A stretch of DNA of 64,000 bases from Jatrophihabitans cynanchi (lineage in GTDB: Bacteria; Actinomycetota; Actinomycetes; Mycobacteriales; Jatrophihabitantaceae). The stretch lies in NCBI RefSeq assembly GCF_027247405.1, contig NZ_CP097463.1:310001-374000 (forward strand), given 5' to 3'. This document shows, piece by piece, positions 13,874-21,460 of the stretch. Within the stretch, counting starts at the first letter, position 1; each line of letters opens with the position of its first letter. A program made the translations under genes and the position numbers. The notes under the pieces were generated by a model. That model was not told the origin of the DNA. It saw nothing but the letters and a program-made list of their open reading frames with translations, and did not search any database.

Positions 13874-14539
13874 TCAGGCCGTCCGGGCGGTCTCGGCGCT
13901 GCTCGCGGCGGCCGGGGCGTCGGGCAGCCCGGCGAGCACGATGGCGAGATCGTCGGCGACCGCAGCCGCGCTCGCCGGGGTGAGCAGGTAGGAGGCGAGC
14001 CAGCGCAGCACCGTGTCGGTGCCTGCTCGGCCGCCGCGCGTCAGGGCCCCCGCCACTCCTTCGCGGGCCAGCCGCCAGCCCTCGGCCGAGGTGTCGACGC
14101 ACCCGAGCCGGGCGAGCGTGGCCGGTTCGATCCGGGCCAGGGTACGCAGCACGGGGTGGTGCGCGAGCTCGTTCGCGGCACCGGCCAGGGCGTCCGGCAA
14201 CGGCAGCGGGGCGAGCCGGGCGATCAGACCGCTGACCTCGTCCTGCACGAGCGCCGCGAGCACCGCTTCGCGGGTGCGGAAGTGGTTGTAGAGCGTGGCC
14301 TTCGCGACCCCGGCGGCGGCCGCCACCTGCGCCATCGTGATCTTGGTGCCGCTGACCTCGACCGCGCGCCGGGCCCCGTCCAGCAGGGCGGCACGGGTGC
14401 GGTTCATGGCGTTTCCGGCGCGCGAGCGGGTGCCGGCCTCGCGGACCGGCGCGGCCGACGCGATCGCCGGCGACACCGTGGTGGGGCGGAACAGCGTGTC
14501 GAACAGCGGGTCGCGGGGCGTGCTCATCGCGGGGTGCAC
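13874..14539 (-). CDS. TetR-family regulator
   Basis: The 221-residue protein carries a TetR DNA-binding domain at about residues 45-95: TRAALLDGARRAVEVSG, then ITMAQVAAAAGVAKATLYNHFRTREAVLAAL. The C-terminal ligand domain has no recognisable specificity. The first 44 residues are an unusual serine/alanine/arginine-rich extension. Translation could start at the internal ATG for MSTPRD or at MNRTRAALL near 14407, which would give a typical 177-residue regulator. It lies 7 bp upstream of the coiled-coil gene and probably controls the pair. Confidence 0.85.
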   Translation of the reverse strand: MHPAMSTPRDPLFDTLFRPTTVSPAIASAAPVREAGTRSRAGNAMNRTRAALLDGARRAVEVSGTKITMAQVAAAAGVAKATLYNHFRTREAVLAALVQDEVSGLIARLAPLPLPDALAGAANELAHHPVLRTLARIEPATLARLGCVDTSAEGWRLAREGVAGALTRGGRAGTDTVLRWLASYLLTPASAAAVADDLAIVLAGLPDAPAAASSAETARTA

Positions 14540-14663
14540 CTCATGGCGCGAACGTACCGCCGGTTGCGGCCGGCCCGCGTGCAGCGCGCGGCGTGGCGCA
14601 GCAGATCGTGACGGATGTGACGGCTGTGACGAACTGTGTGGAGCGGGCGCCGGTGCGGCGGAC

Positions 14664-15011
14664 TCAGGCGGCGACGTGCGCGCGTACCTGCGGGCCGGAA
14701 TCGCCCATCGGCGCGGTGCTGATCCGCGCGGCGCCGGAGCCTGGGATCGCGGCGACCCGGCCGGCGTAGGCCAGCTTCTCCTCGCGGCGCAGCGTGGCGC
14801 TGACCTGCTGGAACAGCTCGGACAGCTCGATGTCCAGGGCGCCGCAGATCGCGGCGAGCAGCTCGGACGACGGCTCCTTCTGGCCGCGTTCGACCTCGGA
14901 CAGGTAGCCCAGGCTCACCCGCGCGCTGGCCGAGACCTCGCGCAGCGTCCGGCGCTGGCGCATCCGCAGGCCACGGAGGGTCTCACCCACCACCTGACGC
15001 AGTACCGGCAT
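14664..15011 (-). CDS. clgR: ClgR, activator of clp protease genes
   Basis: ClgR is a small XRE-type activator of clpP, clpC and other stress genes in actinobacteria. The 115-residue protein has its helix-turn-helix at [26 protein letters not shown]. The C terminus ends AHVAA, a pair of alanines like the ClpP-degron described for ClgR in Streptomyces. ATG 15011 is chosen because AAGGAGGGG lies 7 bp upstream; an in-frame GTG 6 bp earlier would overlap it. An 18-bp ClgR-type operator lies 92 bp upstream. Its place beside pgsA is conserved with M. tuberculosis. Confidence 0.92.
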   Translation of the reverse strand: MPVLRQVVGETLRGLRMRQRRTLREVSASARVSLGYLSEVERGQKEPSSELLAAICGALDIELSELFQQVSATLRREEKLAYAGRVAAIPGSGAARISTAPMGDSGPQVRAHVAA

Positions 15012-15102
15012 GTGCACCCCTCCTTGGACGCGGGTCGGATCGATGAGTCAGGTTGTTCACGCTACCTGGCGGGAGCAACCGGGGTGTGCGGCGAGCGGCT
15101 GC

Positions 15103-15120
15103 GTCCGCTCTCAGCGAACG
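15103..15120 (-). promoter_or_regulatory. ClgR operator upstream of clgR
   Basis: Read on the minus strand, CGTTCGCTGAGAGCGGAC fits the ClgR motif I recall from Corynebacterium (WCGCYNANRGCGWWS core) with one mismatch in the right half. It lies between pgsA and clgR, 92 bp before the clgR start, where an autoregulatory site is expected. Confidence 0.75.
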
Positions 15121-15154
15121 TAACGATCGGCGAGCGCTCGCCATTCCTGAGCGC

Positions 15155-15808
15155 TCAGGCGGTGCTGGCCCTCCGCGCGCGGCCGACCCGGCGCAGGTCG
15201 ACGGCCCGCTTGACGTAGTCGGCGCCCGTGGCAAGCGCGACCGCGATCGCGGCGACCATCACGACCCAGGCGATGTCCCGCAACCAGCCCCACGGCGGCA
15301 GCACGAACAGCCCGATGGCCACGCCCTGCAGCAGGGTCTTGAGCTTGCCGCCGCGACTGGCCGCGATCACCCCGTGCCTGATCACCCAGAAGCGCAGCAG
15401 GGTGACCCCGATCTCGCGGATCAAGATCACCACGGTGACCCACCACGGCAGGTCACCGAGCATGGACAGCCCGATCAGCGAGGCCCCGACCAGGGCCTTG
15501 TCGGCGATCGGGTCGGCAAGCTTGCCGAACTCGGTGATCAGACCGCGACGGCGGGCGATCTCACCGTCCAGCCGGTCGGTGACGCTGGCAAGCGCGAACA
15601 CCGCCCACGCGATGACCCGCCACAGCGTGTCGTCCCCGCCGCGGGCGAACAGCGCGAGCAGGAAGATCGGGACGAGGGCCAGCCGGAACACGGTGAGCCC
15701 GTTCGCCAGGTTCCACGTCGATACCGCGCTCGGCGGGTCGGCGATCGGATCGTCCGGAAGCGGCGTACGCGGTCGCAGCACGCCGTCGGTGCGTGGCGGC
15801 TTCACCAC
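15155..15808 (-). CDS. pgsA: CDP-diacylglycerol-glycerol-3-phosphate phosphatidyltransferase family
   Basis: This integral membrane enzyme joins a CDP-activated diacylglycerol to glycerol phosphate, the route to phosphatidylglycerol and cardiolipin. The 217-residue protein has the CDP-alcohol phosphotransferase motif [13 protein letters not shown]...[10 protein letters not shown] (DxxDGxxARx8Gx3Dx3D) and about five or six membrane segments. The start is GTG 15808 or 15805, overlapping the rimO stop, so it is coupled to rimO. An N-terminal tail of about 30 residues precedes [15 protein letters not shown]. It corresponds to pgsA3 of M. tuberculosis. Confidence 0.9.
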   Translation of the reverse strand: MVKPPRTDGVLRPRTPLPDDPIADPPSAVSTWNLANGLTVFRLALVPIFLLALFARGGDDTLWRVIAWAVFALASVTDRLDGEIARRRGLITEFGKLADPIADKALVGASLIGLSMLGDLPWWVTVVILIREIGVTLLRFWVIRHGVIAASRGGKLKTLLQGVAIGLFVLPPWGWLRDIAWVVMVAAIAVALATGADYVKRAVDLRRVGRARRASTA

Positions 15809-17199
15809 GGCTGGCCGTCCGGACGGGCGATCAGGTCGATGCCCTCCGTCGCGGTGACCAGGGCCGGCACGATCCGGCCGCGCGCGGCGTTCGATCCGGC
15901 GGTGAGCGTTGTCGTGCCGTCGGTATCGGGGCCCTGGTGGACGGCTCGACCGACGAGCTCGCCGTCGACAACGGACTCGACCAGCACCTCGACGCGGGTA
16001 CCCAGCCGGTCCTCGGCGCGCTGGGACATCAGCTCTTCGGCGAGCGCGCTCACCTGCTCGACGCGGGCCGCGATCTCGGCCGCGTCCAGCTTGCCGTCGT
16101 AGGTGGCGGCCTGCGTGCCGTCCTCGTCGGAGTAGCCGAACACACCGACCACGTCCAGCCGCGCCCCGGTCAGGAACCGCTCGAGTTCGGCAACGTCGGC
16201 CTCGGACTCGCCGGGGAACCCGACGATGACGTTGCTGCGCGCCCCTGCGTCCGGGACGAGCTCCCGCACCCGGCCGAGCAGCTGGAGGAACGCCTCGGTC
16301 GAGCCGAAGCGCTTCATTCGGCGCAGCACCGGCGCGCTGGCGTGCTGGAAGGACAGGTCGAAGTAGGGCGCGACGCCCGGCGTTCCGGCGATCGCGGCCA
16401 GCAGCGATGGCCGCAGCTCGGCCGGCTGCAGGTAGGAGACGCGGATGCGCTCGATGCCGTCGACGGCGGCCAGATCCGGCAGCAGCGACTCCAGCGCCCG
16501 CAGGTCGCCGAGATCCTTGCCGTAGGACGTGGAGTTCTCGCTCACCAGCACCAGTTCGCGAACACCCGACTCGGCGAGCCAGCGCGCCTCGCCAAGCAGG
16601 TCCTGCTGCGGCCGCGAGACGAACGAGCCGCGGAAAGAGGGGATCGCGCAGAACGAGCAGCGCCGGTCGCACCCGGAGGCGAGCTTGAGGTACGCGGTGG
16701 GCGAGTCGTCCAGCCGCTTGCGGGCCATTCCCGAAGGCAGCCAGGCGTGTCCGGGGACGGCCACCTCCGCCACCGCGGCCGGCCGGTGCGCCGGGGCCAC
16801 CGGCAGCAGGGTGCGGCGATCCCGCGGTGTGTGCGCGGGTACCGGACGTCCGGCGGCGAGATCGTCCAATCGCGCCGCGATGTCGGCGTACGAGTCGAAC
16901 CCGAGAACTGCATCCGCCTCCGGCAGCGAGGCAGCCAGTTCGGCGCCGTACCGCTCGGCGAGGCAACCGACGGCGACCACCTTCTTGCCGCTCTCGGCCG
17001 CAGCGAGCACGGTGTCGATAGAGTCCTTCTTGGCCGAGTCGATGAACCCACAGGTGTTGATCACCACGACGTCGGCGTCGTCCCCGTCGGTCACAGTCCA
17101 GCCACCGGCCCCGAGCCGCCCGGCCAGCTCCTCGGAGTCGACCTCGTTACGGGCACAGCCCAGGGTGACGAGGGCGACGGAGCGGGAGGGGGACGGCAC
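15802..17199 (-). CDS. rimO: RimO, ribosomal protein S12 methylthiotransferase
   Basis: RimO is a radical-SAM enzyme that methylthiolates an aspartate of ribosomal protein S12. The 465-residue protein has [15 protein letters not shown] with the first cluster cysteine, [14 protein letters not shown] and VGCLAERY. The radical-SAM motif is [15 protein letters not shown] and a TRAM domain closes the protein. GCARNEVD and GFIDSAK separate it from MiaB. It overlaps pgsA by a few bases. M. tuberculosis lacks rimO here, while Streptomyces-type genomes have this rimO-pgsA pair. Confidence 0.95.
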   Translation of the reverse strand: MPSPSRSVALVTLGCARNEVDSEELAGRLGAGGWTVTDGDDADVVVINTCGFIDSAKKDSIDTVLAAAESGKKVVAVGCLAERYGAELAASLPEADAVLGFDSYADIAARLDDLAAGRPVPAHTPRDRRTLLPVAPAHRPAAVAEVAVPGHAWLPSGMARKRLDDSPTAYLKLASGCDRRCSFCAIPSFRGSFVSRPQQDLLGEARWLAESGVRELVLVSENSTSYGKDLGDLRALESLLPDLAAVDGIERIRVSYLQPAELRPSLLAAIAGTPGVAPYFDLSFQHASAPVLRRMKRFGSTEAFLQLLGRVRELVPDAGARSNVIVGFPGESEADVAELERFLTGARLDVVGVFGYSDEDGTQAATYDGKLDAAEIAARVEQVSALAEELMSQRAEDRLGTRVEVLVESVVDGELVGRAVHQGPDTDGTTTLTAGSNAARGRIVPALVTATEGIDLIARPDGQPW

Positions 17200-17262
17200 C
17201 TGTGCAGGTTACCCGCGCGACTGCAACACTTCGGCTGCCCGACCGCGTCGCAGGGAGCGTGA
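17200..17262. other. Start of the scar region upstream of rimO
   Basis: This short stretch lies between the rimO start and the first base of the open frame of the remnant at 17263. The rimO promoter should lie here or within the remnant. I see no clear motif. Confidence 0.3.
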
Positions 17263-17625
17263 TCACCGGGCCCGAGCGCTGCGCGGACGACCGGCCGGGT
17301 TCGGCACGTCGACCCGAACACGACCGACACTGATACCGAGCCGACACCGGGCGCCATCACGCGCGAGCTCGAGCAGCGCGCCGGCACGGTGACCGTCGAC
17401 GCAATTGCGGGGACCTTCGTGTTCTTCCATCGGTACGACGTGTCCGACGCGATCGAGGTGCTGGACACCCGGTCCGGTTCGATCGCGACGACCGGCCTGT
17501 GCACGACCGGCGTGGCCGGGTCCGGCTACGGCGTCGCCTATTTCGGCGGCGCACTCGCCTCGACCGGCGGGCCGGCGCCGCTGCGTGTCATCGACACCCG
17601 CAACCTGCCTCGGATCGCGTGTTGA
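17263..17625 (+). pseudogene. 5'-truncated remnant of an unknown gene
   Basis: A plus-strand open frame of about 120 codons reads like real protein (AGTFVFFHRYDVSDAIEVLDT and VAYFGGALASTGGPAPL). It has no convincing start codon before its TGA at 17260-17262; the first GTG is inside, at 17389. It ends LRVIDTRNLPRIAC just before a duplicated MBL gene start. The same ending recurs in degraded form at 17984-18022. I do not recognise the family; the hydrophobic and glycine content could fit a secreted or periplasmic protein. It appears to be the 3' end of a gene whose 5' part was lost. Confidence 0.5.
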
Positions 17626-17693
17626 GCGACATGTTCAGCAGGTGAGCGAGTTCTTGCGTGGCGTGCTGCGGACGTTTCCCGCGACCGGCACCG
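17583..17693 (+). repeat. Duplication copy 1 (111 bp)
   Basis: This segment matches 17984-18094 over 111 ungapped bases with 20 differences (82% identity by hand count). It covers the last codons of the upstream remnant and the first codons of an MBL-fold gene (VSEFLRGVLRTFPATGT). Confidence 0.9.
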
Positions 17694-17734
17694 CGGAAGT
17701 CGACGTCTCGGCCCTGCCCGGCCTCGGCCGCTAA
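17642..17734 (+). pseudogene. Truncated second copy of the MBL gene start
   Basis: GTG 17642 opens a 30-codon frame, VSEFLRGVLRTFPATGT, that matches the first 17 residues of the intact MBL hydrolase at 18043 (VSEFLQNVLRTLPATAT). After that it diverges and stops at TAA 17732-17734. It is the front piece of a tandem duplicate whose remainder is lost. Confidence 0.7.
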
Positions 17735-17756
17735 CACGGCTCATGCGTCTTGCTGT

Positions 17757-17856
17757 ATCGGGCTCTGCATGCACAGTTGCGCGCAGAGCACGAAATTCCA
17801 GCGCACAGGTCCGGGCACATCGGGCTCTGCATGCACAGTTGCGCGCAGAGCCCGAT
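17757..17856. repeat. 33-bp direct repeat pair with a strong hairpin
   Basis: Two identical 33-bp copies (17757-17789 and 17819-17851) begin ATCGGGCTCTGC and end GCGCGCAGAGC. The second copy continues to GCAGAGCCCGAT, making a perfect 12-bp inverted repeat (17819-17830 with 17845-17856). The first copy has a mutated right arm. The pair lies within the scar between the two duplicated segments. It may be a mobile palindrome or a terminator. Confidence 0.8.
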
Positions 17857-17923
17857 TGGTCTGCACGACGGTGGGCATGCGGGATGCCGACTGGGGCCGT
17901 TGCTCGCGCACCGCCACGGCGGA

Positions 17924-17975
17924 GCACCGTGCCGCGCTGCGCGCTGGCAGCACCGTGCCGTGCTGCGCGCTGGCG
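17924..17975. repeat. 26-bp tandem duplication in the scar
   Basis: Two adjacent 26-bp units (17924-17949 and 17950-17975) begin GCACCGTGCC and differ at two positions. They show further local duplication in the same rearranged stretch. Confidence 0.8.
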
Positions 17976-17983
17976 GCGGCGCC

Positions 17984-18094
17984 GCGTGTCGTAGACACCA
18001 GCAACCTGCCCCTGATCGAGTGTCGAACGATACGTTCAGCAGGTGAGCGAATTCCTGCAGAACGTGCTGCGGACGCTGCCGGCGACCGCCACCG
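17984..18094 (+). repeat. Duplication copy 2 (111 bp)
   Basis: This is the partner of 17583-17693 and includes the true start of the MBL hydrolase at 18043. In this copy the part matching the upstream gene's ending has lost its stop codon, so it no longer codes. Confidence 0.9.
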
Positions 18095-18984
18095 GGCTGA
18101 CCCGGCCGCGGCAGCCGACCGGCGCGGAACTGGCCGACCTGCGCAGCACCGAACCGCCGCCGGCCGAGGGCGGCGTCCGGGTACGCGCGCTGGTGCAGAC
18201 GCAGTGGGACGCCCCGACGGCAGGCGTGATCGAGGGCCGGTTCCGTCCGGCGACGACACGGATGGCGATCGGGGCATTCGTCGTCGAGCACAAGTCGGCG
18301 ACCTTCCTCGCCGACGCCGGGATCTGCGCCGACGCGCACACCCGGCACCTGTCCGACATGCCGGCCCTGGCGCGCAAGGTGCTCGCCGGGCCGCCGCCGC
18401 GGCTCGGCCTCGCCGGCGCGCTGCACGAGACGGGAATCGACCCGGCCACATTGCAGTTCGCGTTGCTCACCCATGTGCACTGGGATCACGTTTCCGGCCT
18501 TGCCGAACTGCCCGAACTGCCGGCGCGGATCAGCGCGGCGGAACTGGAGACGGTCGCGCGCGTCCGTGACTCGGACGCCGCCGCTCCGCCCGGGTTCTCG
18601 CGCGCGTCGCTGCAGGGCGTGCGCTTCGAGGCGGTCACACTCGACGGACCGCCGATGCTGTCCTTCCCGTCGAGCCATGACGTGTTCGGCGACGGCACCG
18701 TTCTGCTGTGCGATCTGTCCGGCCACACGCCAGGGCACGTCGGGATCCTGCTGACGCTGCGCTCCGGACGGCGGCTGCTGCTCGCCGGGGACGCGGTCTG
18801 GAACAGCGCGCAACTCAAGCCGCCGCGTCAGCGTCCGGCCACTGCCCGGCTCGCCGACACCGAGCCGGACGCCGCGTGGCGTACGGTGGTCCGGCTGTCC
18901 AGGGTGCCGGCCGGAATCACCGTGGTGCCGGCGCACGATCACGACCTGATCGCGGCGACCTTCGGCGACGACTGGCTGGAGTGA
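18043..18984 (+). CDS. Metallo-beta-lactamase-fold hydrolase
   Basis: The 313-residue protein has the metal-binding motif THVHWDHVSG (HxHxDH). GHTPGHVGILL gives the next histidine, DAVW an aspartate and PAHDHD the last histidine. The first 70 residues precede the fold. Lactonases and glyoxalase-II-like enzymes share this arrangement; the substrate cannot be read. The start GTG 18043 is supported by its duplicate copy 401 bp upstream, which conserves the same context. The sigma-factor start overlaps its stop codon, so the genes are coupled. Confidence 0.88.
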   Translation: MSEFLQNVLRTLPATATGLTRPRQPTGAELADLRSTEPPPAEGGVRVRALVQTQWDAPTAGVIEGRFRPATTRMAIGAFVVEHKSATFLADAGICADAHTRHLSDMPALARKVLAGPPPRLGLAGALHETGIDPATLQFALLTHVHWDHVSGLAELPELPARISAAELETVARVRDSDAAAPPGFSRASLQGVRFEAVTLDGPPMLSFPSSHDVFGDGTVLLCDLSGHTPGHVGILLTLRSGRRLLLAGDAVWNSAQLKPPRQRPATARLADTEPDAAWRTVVRLSRVPAGITVVPAHDHDLIAATFGDDWLE

Positions 18985-19547
18985 CTGCAGCGGATCGGCC
19001 TGCTCATCGCGTCCTGACTGATGTGGGAGCACCGGTGCTCGGGACCTGGGAGGGCACGCTGCGCGGCGACCAGACCCTCGCGGACTTCGCGGCCGAGCAG
19101 TCGGTCGCGCTGACCCGCTTCGCCTACCTGCTCTGTGGCGACCGCCAGCGTGCGGAGGATCTGGTGCAGGATGCGTTCCTCGCGCTGCACCGCCGCTTCG
19201 GGGGCACCCTGAGCCTGGCCGCGCCCGTCGCCTACGCCCGCAAGGCGATCGTCAACGCCCACATCTCCCAGTCGCGCAAGCGATCAGCGTCCGAACGGGT
19301 CACCGACAGCGTGCCCGACGCCCCCGCGCCGGCCGCGGACCGGTTCGAGCAGGACGCCATGTGGCACGCGCTCCAGGGCCTGCCCGAGCGCCAGAGAGCG
19401 GTGCTGGTGCTGCGCTACTACCTCGACCTTTCCGACCCTCAGATCGCCACCACGCTCGGTTGCCGCGAGGGGACGGTGCGCAGCCTGGCCGCGCGCGGCT
19501 TCGCCGCCCTGCGGCGGCTGCCCGAGTTCAGCAAGGACGGGCCATGA
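18981..19547 (+). CDS. ECF sigma factor, SigE-like group
   Basis: This RNA polymerase sigma factor of about 188 residues has region 2 (FAYLLCGDRQRAEDLVQDAFLALHRRFG) and region 4 (LQGLPERQRAVLVLRYYLDLSDPQIATTLGCREGTVRSLAARGFAALR). Its pattern matches the actinobacterial SigE-family ECF group. GTG 18981 overlaps the MBL stop (GTGA); a GTG at 19023 would give a protein 14 residues shorter. The downstream membrane protein overlaps by ATGA and likely acts as its anti-sigma factor. Confidence 0.88.
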   Translation: MTAADRPAHRVLTDVGAPVLGTWEGTLRGDQTLADFAAEQSVALTRFAYLLCGDRQRAEDLVQDAFLALHRRFGGTLSLAAPVAYARKAIVNAHISQSRKRSASERVTDSVPDAPAPAADRFEQDAMWHALQGLPERQRAVLVLRYYLDLSDPQIATTLGCREGTVRSLAARGFAALRRLPEFSKDGP

Positions 19548-20647
19548 ACGACGACCAGATCGGCGAGGTGCTGCGAAAGACGCTGGCCGCGCGCGCCGCG
19601 ACCGTGACGCAGGGAGCGCCGTGGGACGAGGATGAGGAGCCACCGGACATTGCGCCGTATCGGCATTGCCGCGTGCGCTGGTTGGCGCCGCTGGCCGCCG
19701 CCGCGGTCGTGCTCACCGTCGTCGGTGTCACGTTCGCCCTACGTGGCAAGGACGAGCAGTCGGCACCGCCGCTGCCTGGCGCGGTGGAGCAGCCAGCGGT
19801 CCCGGCCGGGATGAAGCCGGTCGACGCCCTCGGCGTCGAGATCTTCGTACCCCGCACCTTCGGGATCGACAACCCGTGCGCAGGCGGAACCAAGGTGCTC
19901 CGGCCGATTCCCACCTCGAGCTTGTGCCCGGGGCCGCAGCAGTCCGTACCGCTCGTTCGCATCACGACACCGCAAGGCCATCCCGGCTCGAACAGCTGCG
20001 CCCACCCGATCAGGTTGGACCGCGAGCCTGCCTGCCCGATGAGCGCGGCTTCAACCGGTCGATCCGGCCCCACGAGCACCACCCTGATCTGGCCGAAGCA
20101 CGGCGCACAGTTGACAGTGGCGAACCTCGACAGCAAAGCCACCATGCAGATCCTGCGCAGCGCCCACGCGGTACCCGTCGACCGCAACGGCTGCCGGGCG
20201 ACGAACACCGACCTCGATCGCGCGCTGCCGCGGAACATCCCGGACCCGGCGAACATCCAGCTCCACGGCCTGCCGTTGCCCACGAGCGGCCTGGACCGGA
20301 TGAGCGTGTGCTGGTACATCTCCAATCGACTCGCTGCATCCGCACAGGTCGGCGGCGCCGGTGGCCGGCACATCGCACAGACGGTCAATGCGCTGCTTCC
20401 GAAATGGCCGGCACCGCAGCCACAGCCAAACCTGCCGTCCTGCGACCAGGTCGACCGTCATGACGGCGTGCAGCTAATAGCCCACACGCGCGCCGGCGAT
20501 GTCGAGGCCATCGCGCAGCTCGCAGCCTGCAATGGCCAGCGCACCGTCAATGCCGGAAGCCGGGCCGTACTCGTCGAGCCCGAACTCGCCGCTGCGCTGG
20601 CCAGGGCCACCGGCATTCCCTTTGCCGACGGCTACCCCGCCAACTGA
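19544..20647 (+). CDS. Single-pass membrane protein, likely anti-sigma partner
   Basis: The protein has 367 residues. A cytoplasmic N-terminal part of about 43 residues (MNDDQIGEVLRKTLAARAA) is followed by one membrane segment near 46-66 (WLAPLAAAAVVLTVVGVTFAL). A large extracytoplasmic domain of about 300 residues carries several cysteines. This layout, with an ATGA overlap to an ECF sigma gene, is typical of anti-sigma or sensor partners. I see no zinc-binding ZAS motif. AAGGAC precedes the ATG. The outer domain is not recognised. Confidence 0.75.
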   Translation: MNDDQIGEVLRKTLAARAATVTQGAPWDEDEEPPDIAPYRHCRVRWLAPLAAAAVVLTVVGVTFALRGKDEQSAPPLPGAVEQPAVPAGMKPVDALGVEIFVPRTFGIDNPCAGGTKVLRPIPTSSLCPGPQQSVPLVRITTPQGHPGSNSCAHPIRLDREPACPMSAASTGRSGPTSTTLIWPKHGAQLTVANLDSKATMQILRSAHAVPVDRNGCRATNTDLDRALPRNIPDPANIQLHGLPLPTSGLDRMSVCWYISNRLAASAQVGGAGGRHIAQTVNALLPKWPAPQPQPNLPSCDQVDRHDGVQLIAHTRAGDVEAIAQLAACNGQRTVNAGSRAVLVEPELAAALARATGIPFADGYPAN

Positions 20648-20676
20648 TCAGGCGGGCCGGCGATACCGTTCTGGGC

Positions 20677-21183
20677 GTGCCCGATACCGTGCTCGTCCGC
20701 CGCGCCCGCACTCCCGACGTCCCCGCCGTCAAGGCGATCGTGGACATCTACGCCGGGTCCGGACGACGCCTGCTCGCCAAAGAGCTCGTCACGCTGTACG
20801 AGGACGTGCAGGACTTCCTGGTCGCCGAGCTGAACGGGACCGTGGTCGGCTGCGGCGCACTGCACGTGCTGTGGTCCGACCTCGGCGAGGTGCGCACCCT
20901 GGCGGTGCACCCCGAGCACGTCAAGCAGCGCATCGGCGCCGTGCTGATCGACCGGCTGATCGACACCGCGCGCGAACTGGGCCTGTCCCGGCTGTTCGCG
21001 CTGACCTTCCACGTCGACTTCTTCGCCCGGCACGGCTTCCACCCCATCGAGAGCGCCCCGGTCGACCCGGACACCTATGACGCGCTGCGCCGCTCGTACG
21101 ACCCGGGCGTGGCCGAGTTCCTGGGCCTGGAGTACGTCAAGCCGAACACGCTCGGCAACACCCGGATGCTGCTTCACCTTTAA
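20677..21183 (+). CDS. argA: ArgA-type amino-acid N-acetyltransferase (GNAT)
   Basis: The 168-residue single-domain GNAT matches the short actinobacterial N-acetylglutamate synthase (Rv2747 in M. tuberculosis). It has VRRARTPDVPAVKAIVD at the start, VGCGALHVLWSDLGEVRTLAVHP and then RIGAVLIDRLIDTARELG. FFARHGFHPIE and a proline/asparagine-rich C terminus follow. This makes the first intermediate of arginine synthesis. It lies between pgsA and ftsK, the same place as Rv2747, which supports the call. The start is GTG 20677. Confidence 0.85.
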   Translation: MPDTVLVRRARTPDVPAVKAIVDIYAGSGRRLLAKELVTLYEDVQDFLVAELNGTVVGCGALHVLWSDLGEVRTLAVHPEHVKQRIGAVLIDRLIDTARELGLSRLFALTFHVDFFARHGFHPIESAPVDPDTYDALRRSYDPGVAEFLGLEYVKPNTLGNTRMLLHL

Positions 21184-21254
21184 CAAAAGTACCGCGCGCC
21201 TCACGTGTCACAGCCGCCTCAACAGCTAGCGTCTGCCCCACGGAGGTGATCACC

Positions 21255-21437
21255 GTGACCACTGTGGATCGCGTCGAGTTCCGGGCGTGGCCGCCAGCGT
21301 CGGCTGCCACGCCGGCGACCGTCGGCACGCATGCCGCGACCGACGAGGAGCTGTACGTCGGCAGGCACCGCAAGCCAGGAGCCAGGGCGCTGTCCCTGCT
21401 CCGGATGTTCTACAGCCCGCGCCACCGCGCCGGCTGA
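21255..21437 (+). CDS. Small protein of 60 residues, unknown
   Basis: A clear GGAGGTGAT lies 8 bp before GTG 21255, which makes translation likely. The product begins VTTVDRVEFRAWPP and contains DEELYVGRHRKPGARALSLLRMFYSP. It has no membrane segment or known motif and is basic at the end. It follows the argA-like gene and converges on ftsK. Function unknown. Confidence 0.55.
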   Translation: MTTVDRVEFRAWPPASAATPATVGTHAATDEELYVGRHRKPGARALSLLRMFYSPRHRAG

Positions 21438-21460
21438 ACCGCACCGCGCAGCGAGAACCC

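Noticed and set aside
15155-16966. Extension of pgsA upstream as a 603-codon protein
   Set aside because: The added part overlaps rimO in another frame and is arginine-rich shadow; GTG 15805/15808 gives the normal enzyme.
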